DNA from: DYRG01 sp041161065 | GTDB taxonomy: Bacteria; Pseudomonadota; Gammaproteobacteria; Beggiatoales; Beggiatoaceae | Assembly: GCA_041161065.1 (NCBI GenBank) | Contig: JBEAVE010000034.1 | Location: 73,535 to 137,534 of the forward strand | DNA length: 64,000 nt | Direction: 5' to 3' | Part shown: in pieces, positions 9,079 through 18,713 of the stretch | How positions within the stretch are numbered: position 1 is the first letter of the stretch | How the letters are laid out: the number at the start of each line of letters is the position of its first letter | Translations under genes and position numbers: made by a program | The notes under the pieces: model-generated | The model's input: the letters and a program-made list of their open reading frames with translations, nothing else | What the model was told of the DNA's origin: nothing | The model's database searches: none

Positions 9079-9900
9079 TTAAGATTTGGGAGGTAATAAG
9101 AGTAATACGTCACGGCTACGATTCAATAAAGCGGTGGGTTTGGCTTCGATGATCGCAAAGGGTTTTCCCGTATCGCGTTGAATTTTCGTGATCACGCCCA
9201 CCGCATAACCCGCCGGAAACACCCCGCCAATCCCAGAAGTCACCAACTCATCACCCACCACGACATCGGTTGTGACGGGCAAATACAACACGTTAAGGCT
9301 TTCTTTGCCGTTTCCCGCCGTGACGGTGTGATGTCCCGTGCGTTTGATTTGGACGGGCAACATGTGATCAACGTCAGTGACCAGCATCACGACGCTCGAC
9401 AGCACATCGACCGAAATCGTTTTGCCAATCACGCCCAGCGCATCGAGAACAGGCATTCCCACGCTAACTCCTTGATGCGAGCCTTTATTTAAAACGATGC
9501 GCCGCAAATACGGGTCCATTTCAACGTCCATCACGCCTGCCAATAAAGTCCGTTCGGGAAAACGCTGGGCGGGTTCGATTAGACTACGCAGGCGGAGATT
9601 TTCTTGTTGCAGTTCATCGAAGCGTTGCAGGCGCACATTCAAAACAAAGTTATTTTCTTTAAGGCGGCGATTTTCTTCTAATAACTGCTGCTGATTCGAC
9701 AAGGTGTACGATAACCACTCGGCGGTGGCGATGGGAAAGCTCACCACATAACGAATTGGCGCGATCACCACATTCAATGACGCGCGCACTCGATCCAAAT
9801 AGTGCCAACGATGATCGACCGTCATCAACACAATCGACGCAATACTCAACAAAATGATGCGCGTTGTGGCGGAAGCCCGTTGTTCGAATAATTGGTGCAA
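9079..9900 (-). CDS. mreC: MreC, rod shape-determining protein
   Basis: 273 aa: one N-terminal membrane span (about 14-30), a periplasmic coiled coil (about 75-110, with LLEENRRLKENNFVLNVRL), and two beta-barrel domains with GVMDVEMDPYLRRIVLNKG and LVTSGIGGVFPAGYAVG, all typical of MreC. The start appears to be TTG at 9900, eight bases behind the mreB stop with an AGG about 7 bases ahead; no suitable ATG exists closer to the family start. It activates PBP2-RodA from the periplasmic side. Confidence 0.93.
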   Translation of the reverse strand: MHQLFEQRASATTRIILLSIASIVLMTVDHRWHYLDRVRASLNVVIAPIRYVVSFPIATAEWLSYTLSNQQQLLEENRRLKENNFVLNVRLQRFDELQQENLRLRSLIEPAQRFPERTLLAGVMDVEMDPYLRRIVLNKGSHQGVSVGMPVLDALGVIGKTISVDVLSSVVMLVTDVDHMLPVQIKRTGHHTVTAGNGKESLNVLYLPVTTDVVVGDELVTSGIGGVFPAGYAVGVITKIQRDTGKPFAIIEAKPTALLNRSRDVLLLLPPKS

Positions 9901-9908
9901 TCAATAAC

Positions 9909-10940
9909 CTACGCTAAACGAAAAACATCGGGTCCTTGCATATCGAGCATTTCGAGAGCTCGTCCGCCGCCGCGCGCCACGCACGTTAAGGGTTCTTCCG
10001 CCACGATCGCGGGCAATCCGGTTTCTTCAATTAACAATTTGTCCAAATCTTTTAGCAACGCGCCGCCACCCGTCAAAACGATGCCGCGCTCGGCGATGTC
10101 TGCGCCTAATTCGGGCGGAGTTTTTTCCAACGCGACCCGCACTGCCGCGACAATGCCTTGCAACGGTTCTTGTAACGCCTCGAGGACTTCATTGCTGTTT
10201 AATTTAAAACTACGCGGCACACCTTCGCTGACATTTCGTCCGCGCACGCTAATTTCCCGCACGTCTTTTGAGGGATACGCCGAGCCAATTTCCATTTTGA
10301 TCCGTTCAGCGGTTGCCTCGCCGATCACCGTGCCGTAATGCCGCCGCACATAATTAACGATGGCTTCGTCAAACCGATCGCCGCCGATGCGCACGGATTC
10401 CGAATACACGATTCCGTTCAATGACATGACGCCGACTTCGGTCGTGCCGCCGCCGATATCGACGACCATCGATCCGCAGGCTTCGCTGACAGACAATCCC
10501 GCGCCGATTGCCGCTGCCATCGCTTCTTCGATGAGATACACTTCTCGAGCCCCCGCGCCGGCGGCTGATTCTCGAATGGCGCGCCGTTCGACTTGGGTTG
10601 ATCCGCACGGCACAGAAATTAACACGCGCGGACTCGGTTTAAAAAAGCGGCTGGCGTGGACTTTGTGGATAAAGGCTTGGAGCATTTTTTCGGTGATCGT
10701 AAAGTCGGCGATCACGCCATCTTTGAGGGGACGATGGGCGGTTAAATGTCGGGGGGTGCGCCCGATCATCAGTTTGGCTTCTAAGCCGACGGCAACGGGA
10801 GCGTTGCTGCCTTGACGAATGGCGACCACCGACGGTTCGTTGAGCACGATGCCCTTGCCCCGCACATAAACCAGTGTGTTGGCTGTGCCCAAATCGATCG
10901 ATAAATCGTTAGAAAAAAGTCCGCGAAAATGTTTTAGCAT
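9909..10940 (-). CDS. mreB: MreB, actin-like rod shape protein
   Basis: 343 aa, the usual MreB length. Actin-fold nucleotide motifs are clear: SIDLGTANTLVYVRGKGIV near the N-terminus (phosphate 1), VVDIGGGTTEVGVMSLNG (phosphate 2) and GIVLTGGGALLKDLD (adenosine motif). It forms membrane-associated filaments that orient cell-wall synthesis. First gene of the mreBCD-mrdAB-mltB-rlpA run on the minus strand; 124 bases of non-coding sequence separate it from the thioredoxin-like gene upstream and should hold the operon promoter, though I see no unambiguous -35/-10 pair. Confidence 0.97.
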   Translation of the reverse strand: MLKHFRGLFSNDLSIDLGTANTLVYVRGKGIVLNEPSVVAIRQGSNAPVAVGLEAKLMIGRTPRHLTAHRPLKDGVIADFTITEKMLQAFIHKVHASRFFKPSPRVLISVPCGSTQVERRAIRESAAGAGAREVYLIEEAMAAAIGAGLSVSEACGSMVVDIGGGTTEVGVMSLNGIVYSESVRIGGDRFDEAIVNYVRRHYGTVIGEATAERIKMEIGSAYPSKDVREISVRGRNVSEGVPRSFKLNSNEVLEALQEPLQGIVAAVRVALEKTPPELGADIAERGIVLTGGGALLKDLDKLLIEETGLPAIVAEEPLTCVARGGGRALEMLDMQGPDVFRLA

Positions 10941-11064
10941 GATAAGTTTGAATCCTGAAAGCGATAATCTAATAAGCCGCCGTGAATATTTGCGCGGCTA
11001 TTCTAACAGACTATCATACCAATTTTTTAAATCCGCTGTTCACGAAGGGTTTGTTTTAGCAAAT

Positions 11065-11595
11065 TTAGGATTTCAGACGGTCGGGTGAATGTTTGAGCAA
11101 ACCGCGCAACACCCGTAAAATCGTGGGGTGATTCCAGTCGCGCCCGCCGAGAGCCTTATAAACCAGCCGTCCCTCCGGATCGACCACAAACGTGCTCGGC
11201 ATGCCCCGCGCTTTCCACTCAAACATAATGTTCGACGCGCTATCCAACAACAGCGGAAACGTCACGGGCATTTTTCGCAAAAAACTCTGCACCCGCGACG
11301 CATCTTCGCCATTATTAATCGCCAAAAACACCACATTATCCTGACGAACCGCGTCCCACGCTTTTTGCATCGACGGCATTTCCAACACGCACGGCGGACA
11401 CCACGTCGCCCAAAAATTCACCACCACCACTTTTCCCCGATAATCACTTAAATGGTGAGTTTTTCCAGAAATGTCTTGTAAAACAAAATCTTGCGCAATT
11501 GGACGACCTTGAATTGGCGTTAATAATCCGTCTTCATTTGCGAAAACCGTCGCCGCCCACAATCCCACCATTAACCCTAACCATTTTTTCATCAC
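11065..11595 (-). CDS. TlpA/ResA-like periplasmic thioredoxin-fold protein
   Basis: 176 aa with a signal peptide (MMKKWLGLMVGLWAATVFA) and an AhpC/TSA-Redoxin type thioredoxin fold. The active site is WATWCPPCVLEMP at about residues 63-75, with the CPPC motif typical of TlpA/ResA thiol-disulfide oxidoreductases of the periplasm, used in cytochrome c maturation or general disulfide reduction. GMPSTFVVDPEGRLV contains the expected cis-Pro. Gene order gives no specific partner; a cytochrome c4 gene is 27 kb away. Confidence 0.85.
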   Translation of the reverse strand: MMKKWLGLMVGLWAATVFANEDGLLTPIQGRPIAQDFVLQDISGKTHHLSDYRGKVVVVNFWATWCPPCVLEMPSMQKAWDAVRQDNVVFLAINNGEDASRVQSFLRKMPVTFPLLLDSASNIMFEWKARGMPSTFVVDPEGRLVYKALGGRDWNHPTILRVLRGLLKHSPDRLKS

Positions 11596-11671
11596 AACCC
11601 TCTTGAAAGTTTATTTGACGATCTTATTTTACGCTCAACCTGAAACGAAGCAACTTTTATAGGAGGTTCTT

Positions 11672-12130
11672 ATGACACGCAATGATCTATTTCGTTTGCC
11701 CGTTTTGTTTAACCAATTCCCAAAAGAATTTGAGGAATTCTTCAAAATGCGTCCCTTTGTCGATGAAGAAACAACCGGCGCAACCAGCACATGGATTCCT
11801 TTAGTCGACATTAAGGAAGAAGCCGATAAATTCGTCATTCATGCCGATATTCCGGGCGTTGATCCAAAAGATATCGACATTACAATGGAGAAAGGCATTC
11901 TAACCCTTAAAGGTGAACGCGAAACCACCAAAGAAGATGACCGACAAAACTTCAAACGAATTGAAAGAACGCGCGGCACTTTCTATCGACGTTTTACATT
12001 ACCTGATTCGGTTGATCCCGACAAAATCACCGCAACAGGAAAACACGGCGTGCTAGAAATCGTTATTCCGAAATTACCCGTTGTTCAACCGCGCCGCATT
12101 AATATCAGCGTCGAAGAAACGACCCATTAA
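11672..12130 (+). CDS. Small heat-shock protein of the Hsp20 / alpha-crystallin family
   Basis: 152 aa. An N-terminal arm (about 1-38) precedes the alpha-crystallin domain, which contains WIPLVDIKEEADKFVIHADIPGV and the core TGKHGVLEIVIPKL (usual a..nGvL.i.iPk). The C-terminal IxI-like region reads RRINISV. ATP-independent holdase that binds unfolding proteins in the cytoplasm. A strong AGGAGG stands 7 bases before the ATG. A heat-shock promoter is not obvious in the 76 bases between this gene and the divergent tlpA-like gene. Confidence 0.92.
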   Translation: MTRNDLFRLPVLFNQFPKEFEEFFKMRPFVDEETTGATSTWIPLVDIKEEADKFVIHADIPGVDPKDIDITMEKGILTLKGERETTKEDDRQNFKRIERTRGTFYRRFTLPDSVDPDKITATGKHGVLEIVIPKLPVVQPRRINISVEETTH

Positions 12131-12142
12131 TCCCTAAAAAAT

Positions 12143-12177
12143 AAGGCGTGCAATCCATTGATCTGCGCGCCTTTTTC
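12143..12177 (+). terminator. Intrinsic terminator of hsp20
   Basis: AAGGCGTGCA (12143-12152) pairs with TGCGCGCCTT (12164-12173) with one G-T wobble and is followed by TTTTTC. It stands 12 bases after the hsp20 stop. Confidence 0.8.
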
Positions 12178-12211
12178 TCTGAAATTTGAATCCCAATCTT
12201 ATCCACCTCCT

Positions 12212-13300
12212 TTATTCGTGATAACGAAAGACCTTAAATCCTTCGTTTTGACAAAGCGCATCACGTTGGGCTTCTTTCAAATCGACTTCAACCATTTCTT
12301 TCACTAATTCATCAAAGGAAATTTTAGTTTGCCAACCGAGTTTTTCTTTAGCTTTAGTGGGATCACCTAATAAGGTTTCAACTTCGGTGGGTCTGAAATA
12401 ACGCGGATCAACGGCGACAATGGTTTTTCCAGTTGATAAATCAATCCCTTTTTCTTCAACGCCTTTACCTTCCCATTTTATTTCAATTTCTAATGCGGAA
12501 GCGGCTTTTTCGACAAACTCTCGAACGCTATGTTGCTCACCACTTGCAATCACAAAATCTTCAGGCGTTTCTTGTTGCAACATTAACCATTGGGCTTTCA
12601 CATAATCCTTTGCATGACCCCAATCACGCAATGCGTCCATATTTCCCAAATACAAACAATTTTGTAATCCTAATTTTATTTTTGCTAAAGCTCGAGTTAT
12701 TTTGCGCGTAACAAAGGTTTCTCCACGAATGGGGCTTTCATGATTAAATAAAATCCCATTGCACGCAAACATATTGTAGGCTTCACGATAATTAACCGTA
12801 ATCCAATACGCATAAAGTTTCGCGGCGGCATACGGAGAACGGGGATAAAACGGGGTGGTTTCTTTTTGAGGAATTTCTTGAACTTTTCCGAACAACTCTG
12901 AGGTTGAGGCTTGATAGAAACGGCTATGTTTTTCTAATCCTAAAATCCGAATCGCTTCTAAAATTCTTAACGCCCCGATCGCGTCAGAATTGGCGGTATA
13001 TTCAGGCTCTTCAAATGACACAGCCACGTGACTTTGTGCGGCGAGATTATAAATTTCGTGAGGTTGAATTTGTTGAATAATCCGAATCAAACTGCTTGAA
13101 TCGGTTAAATCGCCGTGATGAAGAATTAAGTTACGATTGGGGGTATGTGGGTCTAAGTACAAATGATCAATTCTAGCGGTATTAAAAAGAGAAGAACGGC
13201 GTTTAATGCCATGCACTTCATAACCTTTTGAAATCAGAAATTCTGCTAAATACGCGCCATCTTGTCCAGTAATACCTGTAATTAAGGCTTTTTTTTTCAT
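12212..13300 (-). CDS. gmd: GDP-mannose 4,6-dehydratase
   Basis: Converts GDP-D-mannose to GDP-4-keto-6-deoxymannose, the precursor of fucose, rhamnose, perosamine and related surface sugars. 362 aa, the family length. The NADP-binding Rossmann motif is ALITGITGQDGAYLAEFL at the N-terminus. The catalytic YxxxK lies in YPRSPYAAAKLYAYW with TSELFGKVQEIPQ before it, and NHESPIRGETFVTRKI is a GMD signature. No reductase or epimerase for the product is adjacent, and it stands alone 54 bases behind fabB; the glycosyltransferase run at 27.9-32.0 kb could use its product, but that is a guess. Confidence 0.95.
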   Translation of the reverse strand: MKKKALITGITGQDGAYLAEFLISKGYEVHGIKRRSSLFNTARIDHLYLDPHTPNRNLILHHGDLTDSSSLIRIIQQIQPHEIYNLAAQSHVAVSFEEPEYTANSDAIGALRILEAIRILGLEKHSRFYQASTSELFGKVQEIPQKETTPFYPRSPYAAAKLYAYWITVNYREAYNMFACNGILFNHESPIRGETFVTRKITRALAKIKLGLQNCLYLGNMDALRDWGHAKDYVKAQWLMLQQETPEDFVIASGEQHSVREFVEKAASALEIEIKWEGKGVEEKGIDLSTGKTIVAVDPRYFRPTEVETLLGDPTKAKEKLGWQTKISFDELVKEMVEVDLKEAQRDALCQNEGFKVFRYHE

Positions 13301-13354
13301 TTCTTTTAATCCTTTAAACGGGACTATTTTATTTAAAATAATCCCTTTTTGAAA

Positions 13355-14572
13355 TCAATTTTGAAAGCGTTGAAAGACTAAACTGGCATTTGTGCCGCCA
13401 AAACCAAAACTATTGGACATCACAGTATTAAGTGGTTTGTCGAGCCGCTCGCGGACGATGGGAATGCCGTTTGCGCCGTCATCTAATTGGGTAATATTTG
13501 CGCTGGCAGAAATGAAGTTGTTTTCCATCATAATTAAGCTATAAATCGCTTCATGAACGCCGGCTGCACCTAATGAATGTCCACTCAAGGATTTAGTGGA
13601 ACTTACATAAGGAATTGCTTGTCCTTCAAATACGGTTTTGATTGCCTCGAGTTCTTTCAAATCGCCGACGGGGGTGCTTGTTCCATGCGCATTAATATAT
13701 TCAACGGGATTTTTGACGGTCGACATTGCCTGTTGCATGCAACGGACTGCGCCTTCGCCCGAGGGTTGCACCATGTCGTGTCCATCGGAAGTTGCGCCGT
13801 AACCGACTAATTCTGCGTAGATTTTTGCGCCGCGCGCTTGGGCATGATCGAGGGATTCGAGGACTAAAATCCCGCCGCCGCCTGAGATCACAAAACCGTC
13901 GCGGGTTGCATCATACGGTCGAGACGCGGTTTCGGGTAAGTCGTTGTATTTTGAGGATAATGCGCCCATTGCATCGAATAAAACGGACATTGCCCAATGT
14001 AATTCTTCGCCGCCCCCTGCGAACATAACGTCTTGTTTTCCCCACTGAATTTGCTCAAAAGCGTTGCCGATGCAATGCGCGCTGGTCGAACACGCGGAGC
14101 TAATTGAGTAATTTAAGCCTTTGATTTTGAAGGGGGTGCATAAACACGCGGCAGTGGTGCTCGCCATCGTTCGAGTGACCATGTAAGGTCCGACGCGACG
14201 TAAGCCTTTGTTTCGTAATAAATCGGCGGCATCGACTTGGTGTTCAGGAGAACCGCCGCCCGATCCGACAATTAAGCCTGTGTGGGGATTTGAGACTTGA
14301 TCATCGGAAAGTCCTGCATCTTCAATAGCTTCGCGCATCGCTAAATAACTGTACGCCGCCGCATCGCCCATAAAACGGTACAATTTTTTGTCGATCAAAT
14401 CGGCGGGATTCAATTTAAGGCTGCCGTGAATGTGTGACCGAAAGCCCAGTTCGGCGTATTTGTCGGCGAAGCAAATGCCCGATTGCCCGTTGTAAAGGGA
14501 TTTTTGTACATCTTGTTTGTTGTTGCCCAAACTGGACACGATGCCCAATCCAGTAATCACGACCCGTTTCAA
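13355..14572 (-). CDS. fabB: 3-oxoacyl-ACP synthase I (beta-ketoacyl-ACP synthase I)
   Basis: Condensing enzyme required for unsaturated fatty acid synthesis. 405 aa with the thiolase fold. The active-site Cys is in SISSACSTSAHCIGNAFE (about residue 163), followed by the two His residues in NAHGTSTPVGD and KSLSGHSLGAAGVHE, and the terminal NSFGFGGTNASLVF. Preceded by fabA on the same strand with 40 bases between them, the standard fabA-fabB pairing for the anaerobic pathway of unsaturated fatty acids. Confidence 0.96.
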   Translation of the reverse strand: MKRVVITGLGIVSSLGNNKQDVQKSLYNGQSGICFADKYAELGFRSHIHGSLKLNPADLIDKKLYRFMGDAAAYSYLAMREAIEDAGLSDDQVSNPHTGLIVGSGGGSPEHQVDAADLLRNKGLRRVGPYMVTRTMASTTAACLCTPFKIKGLNYSISSACSTSAHCIGNAFEQIQWGKQDVMFAGGGEELHWAMSVLFDAMGALSSKYNDLPETASRPYDATRDGFVISGGGGILVLESLDHAQARGAKIYAELVGYGATSDGHDMVQPSGEGAVRCMQQAMSTVKNPVEYINAHGTSTPVGDLKELEAIKTVFEGQAIPYVSSTKSLSGHSLGAAGVHEAIYSLIMMENNFISASANITQLDDGANGIPIVRERLDKPLNTVMSNSFGFGGTNASLVFQRFQN

Positions 14573-14612
14573 ACGCCTTCTCCTTTAGTCATAAAGCGGT
14601 AACTCCTTTATT

Positions 14613-15152
14613 TTAGAACGAATCGGTCGACGTAAAAAGCCCGACCCGCAAACCTTTTGCTTCATAAATCACTCGTCCATCGACTTCCATCACGCCGTCG
14701 CCGATACCCATCACCAATTTTCGGAGAATAACCCGTTTCATGTTGATGCGGTAGGTAACCAATTGATTTTTTGGGGTCACTTGACCGGTAAATTTGACTT
14801 CACCCGCACCGAGAGCCCGTCCGCGCCCTTTGCCGCCCATCCAGCCCAAGAAAAATCCCACCAATTGCCACATCGCGTCCAATCCCAAACACCCCGGCAT
14901 CACGGGATCGGTGGGGAAATGGCAATCAAAAAACCACAAATCGGGTCTAATATCCAATTCCGCGACCATTTGCCCTTTGCCAAACGCGCCGCCATCGCCA
15001 GTAATGCTCACGATCCGATCCATCATCAACATATTGGGCATCGGCAGCCGCGCGTTTCCTTCACCAAACAATCTTCCTTGCGCGCAATCAATTAACTCAT
15101 TGTATGGGTAGTTATTTTTCTGGATAAAATCGCTCATTTGTCCTATCTGCAT
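14613..15152 (-). CDS. fabA: 3-hydroxydecanoyl-ACP dehydratase / isomerase
   Basis: Dehydrates 3-hydroxydecanoyl-ACP and isomerises trans-2- to cis-3-decenoyl-ACP, the branch point to unsaturated fatty acids. 179 aa hot-dog fold protein. The catalytic His is in WFFDCHFPTDPVMPGCLGLD (about residue 80), and the catalytic Asp in GCLGLDAMWQLVGFFLGW, both diagnostic of FabA rather than FabZ. First gene of the fabA-fabB pair. The 112 bases upstream, shared with the divergent lipoprotein gene, should hold the promoter; I did not find a clear FadR or FabR-like palindrome. Confidence 0.96.
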   Translation of the reverse strand: MQIGQMSDFIQKNNYPYNELIDCAQGRLFGEGNARLPMPNMLMMDRIVSITGDGGAFGKGQMVAELDIRPDLWFFDCHFPTDPVMPGCLGLDAMWQLVGFFLGWMGGKGRGRALGAGEVKFTGQVTPKNQLVTYRINMKRVILRKLVMGIGDGVMEVDGRVIYEAKGLRVGLFTSTDSF

Positions 15153-15264
15153 TTTTGCGAAAAACTTGAAGTATAAATTAAATCCTCAAAATTTGTTATC
15201 TAAAAACACGTCAAAGATTGTGATAGCATAACCAGATTTTCTATCTCCCTTTCAGGAAAAAAAC

Positions 15265-16362
15265 ATGAAACCCGCAAAAACATTACTGGTCTTAGGTATT
15301 AGCGCAACATTGGGCGGCTGCATGAGCGTCTTAACCACCGCTGTCCCCATCATTTGGGAAGCCTCCAAAAGCGAAATTCTCATGGGTAGCCTTGAAATTC
15401 TCGCGCAAGTCCTCTTAGGCACTAACAAAACCACCGCATCAACCGCCGAAGCCACTACGATTAATCAACGCATTCAAGAGCTTAACGGCAAAGCGTCCGC
15501 ACCACAATCCCAACCAACCGCTAAAACTGAAAGCAAAGACCTTTCTCAATTATTACAACTCATCGACGTTTTAACCCAACAAGTCCTCAAACAACCCACC
15601 CTCGAAAATAAAAGTGCCGCTTTAGCACAATATCAACCCGAAATTAGAACATTACTCGACAAATATCAAGCCGATATTCCTAAAAATGCGAATGGATTGC
15701 AAGCCCTTGAAGGTGGATTACCGGTTGCGGTTAATTATGCTTATCGCCAAGTTGGACAAAATGAAATGAAAAATCTAACCAACGGAACGGTTTTACGCGA
15801 TGGGGATCATTACAAAATTACCTTTACGCCTCAAGCAGATGGCTATGTGTATATTTTCCAAACCGACAGTGCTGGAAAGGTTTATCAACTATTTCCTATG
15901 GCAAGTATGAAAGGGGTTGAAGTACATAATTACAATCCCGTTAAAGCAAAGGTCACTTATACATTGCCAGCAAACGATAAATCCTTTTATTTGGATAATC
16001 AAATTGGGGAAGAAAAAATCTATTTCATTGCCACCAAACAACCCGATCAAGCCTTAGAGCAACAAATGGCAGCTAATTTGAAAACAACTAAGTTTAGTGC
16101 GAGAGGATTAGGGGGGATTTCTAATGATAAAAATGCGCAACAAACCAAAGTTGAACCCAGTGATTTGAAGTTGCTCGATTTAATTCGTTCAAGAGCTCCC
16201 GCTGCGGTGGTTTCTGATACTAAAGAAACTCAAACCCATAAAATTAAAGACGACGATGGGCAAGTCTTTAATTTGACTTATCAAAAGTTAGATGGTTGGT
16301 GCGGACAACAAAAAGGTTGTGCGAGCGTGATTTCTTTTCGCCACGAAGCCCGTTTGAAATAA
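15265..16362 (+). CDS. DUF4384-containing lipoprotein
   Basis: 365 aa. The signal peptide MKPAKTLLVLGISATLGGC ends in a lipobox-like LGGC, so lipidation is likely. A low-complexity linker (about 65-100) follows a helical segment. The region about 170-260 matches the DUF4384 pattern: GDHYKITFTPQADGYVYIF, then DSAGKVYQLFP and EEKIYFIATKQP, known from proteins that report or respond at the bacterial surface and often joined to kinase or caspase-like proteins. Here nothing else is fused. A Cys pair near the C-terminus (WCGQQKGC) may form a disulfide. Function unknown. ubiH-like gene starts 3 bases later. Confidence 0.7.
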   Translation: MKPAKTLLVLGISATLGGCMSVLTTAVPIIWEASKSEILMGSLEILAQVLLGTNKTTASTAEATTINQRIQELNGKASAPQSQPTAKTESKDLSQLLQLIDVLTQQVLKQPTLENKSAALAQYQPEIRTLLDKYQADIPKNANGLQALEGGLPVAVNYAYRQVGQNEMKNLTNGTVLRDGDHYKITFTPQADGYVYIFQTDSAGKVYQLFPMASMKGVEVHNYNPVKAKVTYTLPANDKSFYLDNQIGEEKIYFIATKQPDQALEQQMAANLKTTKFSARGLGGISNDKNAQQTKVEPSDLKLLDLIRSRAPAAVVSDTKETQTHKIKDDDGQVFNLTYQKLDGWCGQQKGCASVISFRHEARLK

Positions 16363-16365
16363 ATC

Positions 16366-17556
16366 ATGAAACTAGATATTGCAATTGTCGGGGCGGGCGC
16401 GGTCGGCATGACCTTTGCGGCGGCGATGCGCGATCAGGGTTTCAAAATCGGCATCATTGACGCGAAAGAACGCTTGTGTCCCGCCCCGCAAACCGCTTTT
16501 GATTCAAGGGTTTTCGCTTTGACGCGCGCCTCCGAACGGATTTTTAGGGCGACGGGCGCGTGGGATTTTTTTGAGCGCAATGCCCCTTTTCACGCAATGG
16601 AAGTGTGGGAAAAGGACGGGCACATTCATTTCAATAGCGAGGAATTGGGTGAATCTAATTTGGGCTATATTGCTGAATTGTGGGTTATTTTGCGCGCGTT
16701 GGCAACCGTTTTAGAAACCGCTCCTGATGTGCAATTCTTTCCCAATCAAAAAATCACCGCCCTAAATATAGATAATAATCAATCGGTTATAACGCTTGAC
16801 AGCGGCGAAGAAATGACGGCGAAATTGGTGATCGGTGCGGACGGCGCGCATTCAAAAGTGCGTGAATTGGCGGGTATCGATTTGAATTCAAAAGAATATA
16901 ATCATCATGCGTTGGTCGCCACCGTTCAAACCGAATTCCCCCACCAAGAAACCGCCCGACAACGTTTTTTAGGTTCAAGTATTTTGGCGTTTCTCCCTTT
17001 ATCCAAACCCCATATTTGCTCAATTGTGTGGAGCATTCCTCCCGAGCAATCCTCCGAGTTGCTCAATTTATCTATTGAAGAATTCAATCAACTTCTTTCA
17101 ACGTCTTTCGCGCATAAATTGGGTGAGGTTTCTTTAATCAGCGAACGCTTTTCTTTTCCCTTAATTAAACGCCATGCAACCCACTATGTGAAACCGCATA
17201 TTGTTTTAATGGGCGATGCGGCACATACCATTCACCCTTTAGCGGGACAAGGTATGAATTTGGGTTTGTTAGATGCGGCAAGTTTGGCGGAACTTTTATT
17301 GCAATATAGAAACCGTCCATTAGGCGATTTTCAAACCCTTCGGCGTTATGAACGGTGGAGAAAAACAGAAACCCTTTCAATGATGATTGCGATGGATAGT
17401 TTTCGTTACTTATTTGGAAATGATTTTCTTCCTCTGAAAACGGTTCGGAATTGGGGATTAAATTTGAGCAACCAAAACGAGTTTTTCAAACGATTTGCAA
17501 TGAATCATGCAATGGGTTTGGCGGGCAATTTACCGCGTTTGGCTTTGCCGACTTGA
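16366..17556 (+). CDS. FAD-dependent aromatic hydroxylase of the UbiH/UbiI/Coq6 family
   Basis: Probably hydroxylates the ubiquinone ring precursor. 396 aa. FAD fingerprint GAGAVGMTFAAAMRDQGF at the N-terminus, the DG motif VIGADGAHSKVRELAGI (about residue 153) and the second GD motif MGDAAHTIHPLAGQGMNLGL (about residue 280), in the order typical of UbiH/UbiF/VisC. I cannot tell which ring carbon is the target, so no gene symbol is given. Tight spacing on both sides suggests one transcript from the lipoprotein gene to ridA. Confidence 0.88.
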   Translation: MKLDIAIVGAGAVGMTFAAAMRDQGFKIGIIDAKERLCPAPQTAFDSRVFALTRASERIFRATGAWDFFERNAPFHAMEVWEKDGHIHFNSEELGESNLGYIAELWVILRALATVLETAPDVQFFPNQKITALNIDNNQSVITLDSGEEMTAKLVIGADGAHSKVRELAGIDLNSKEYNHHALVATVQTEFPHQETARQRFLGSSILAFLPLSKPHICSIVWSIPPEQSSELLNLSIEEFNQLLSTSFAHKLGEVSLISERFSFPLIKRHATHYVKPHIVLMGDAAHTIHPLAGQGMNLGLLDAASLAELLLQYRNRPLGDFQTLRRYERWRKTETLSMMIAMDSFRYLFGNDFLPLKTVRNWGLNLSNQNEFFKRFAMNHAMGLAGNLPRLALPT

Positions 17557-17568
17557 AATGAAACTAAA

Positions 17569-18702
17569 ATGAAAAAATTTGCGTGGAATCGTTGGTGGGC
17601 GGTGGTGGTCAAAGAGTTTGTGCAAATGCGCCGCGATCGGCTAACTTTTGGCATGATGGTGGGTATCCCCATGATGCAATTGATTTTATTTGGTTTTGCG
17701 ATAAATTCTGATCCCAAAGGGCTGCCGATGGCGGTTTTGACGGCGGACAATAGCCCATTTTCACGTACTTTATTGAAAAGTATAGAAAATAGCGGTTATT
17801 TGCGGGTCGCTAAACTTCTCGACAGCGAAGCCGAAGCCGACCGCTTATTGGCGTTGGGCGAGGTGCAATTTGTGCTGCATATTCCCGCACAGTTTGAGCG
17901 ACAATTAGTGCGCGGCGAACGTCCGATTTTGTTATTGGAAGCTGATGCAACTGATCCGTCGACGGTCGGTAATGCTTTGAATATTTTGAATATTTTATCA
18001 CAAAACGCACTCGATGTGGATTTGCAAGGTGCGTTAAGCCATCTAAAAAGCCGCCCGCCGCCGCTCGATATCCGCATTCATCGCCGCTACAATCCCGACG
18101 CGATCACCCAATATAACGTCGTGCCGGGGCTGTTGGGCGTGGTTTTGACGATGACAATGGTGATGATTACGGCGTTGGCGATCACGCGCGAACGGGAACG
18201 CGGCACGATGGAAAATCTATTAGCCACGCCTGCTCGACCGTTGGAAGTCATGACAGGCAAAATTATTCCTTATATTTTAATTGGTTACATTCAATTGACC
18301 TTAATTTTATTCGCCGCGCATTTTATTTTTCATGTGCCGATGATTGGGGAAATTTGGTTGCTTTATTTGATTACATTAATTTTTATCGCGGCGAATTTGT
18401 CGATGGGGATTACTTTCTCAACAATTGCAACGAATCAATTACAAGCAATGCAAATGGCATTTTTCTTTTTTTTGCCGTCGATTTTGTTATCAGGATTTAT
18501 GTTTCCTTTTCGAGGAATGCCGCAATGGGCGCAATACATTGGAGAAATCCTTCCCATGACCCATTTCTTACGCTTAGTTCGCGGCATTTTGCTCAAAGGA
18601 AACGGTTGGACAGAAAGCTATCCCCATTTAATCCCCATTGTAATCTTTTTAGTGGTGATTATTGTGATTGGTATTTTTCGTTATCGTGAAACCTTAGAAT
18701 AG
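17569..18702 (+). CDS. ABC-2 type transporter permease (YhhJ/YbhR-like)
   Basis: 377-aa membrane protein: an N-terminal span (about 27-47), a large periplasmic domain (about 50-185), then five spans. The ABC-2 signature is visible as ITRERERGTMENLLATPARP, followed by the usual amphipathic coupling segment and SGFMFPFRGMPQWAQYIGE, typical of drug or hydrophobic-compound exporters. No ATPase gene lies next to it, so either the cognate subunit is encoded elsewhere or it was lost. Followed 11 bases later by ridA. Confidence 0.88.
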   Translation: MKKFAWNRWWAVVVKEFVQMRRDRLTFGMMVGIPMMQLILFGFAINSDPKGLPMAVLTADNSPFSRTLLKSIENSGYLRVAKLLDSEAEADRLLALGEVQFVLHIPAQFERQLVRGERPILLLEADATDPSTVGNALNILNILSQNALDVDLQGALSHLKSRPPPLDIRIHRRYNPDAITQYNVVPGLLGVVLTMTMVMITALAITRERERGTMENLLATPARPLEVMTGKIIPYILIGYIQLTLILFAAHFIFHVPMIGEIWLLYLITLIFIAANLSMGITFSTIATNQLQAMQMAFFFFLPSILLSGFMFPFRGMPQWAQYIGEILPMTHFLRLVRGILLKGNGWTESYPHLIPIVIFLVVIIVIGIFRYRETLE

Positions 18703-18713
18703 AGGAAGTTAAA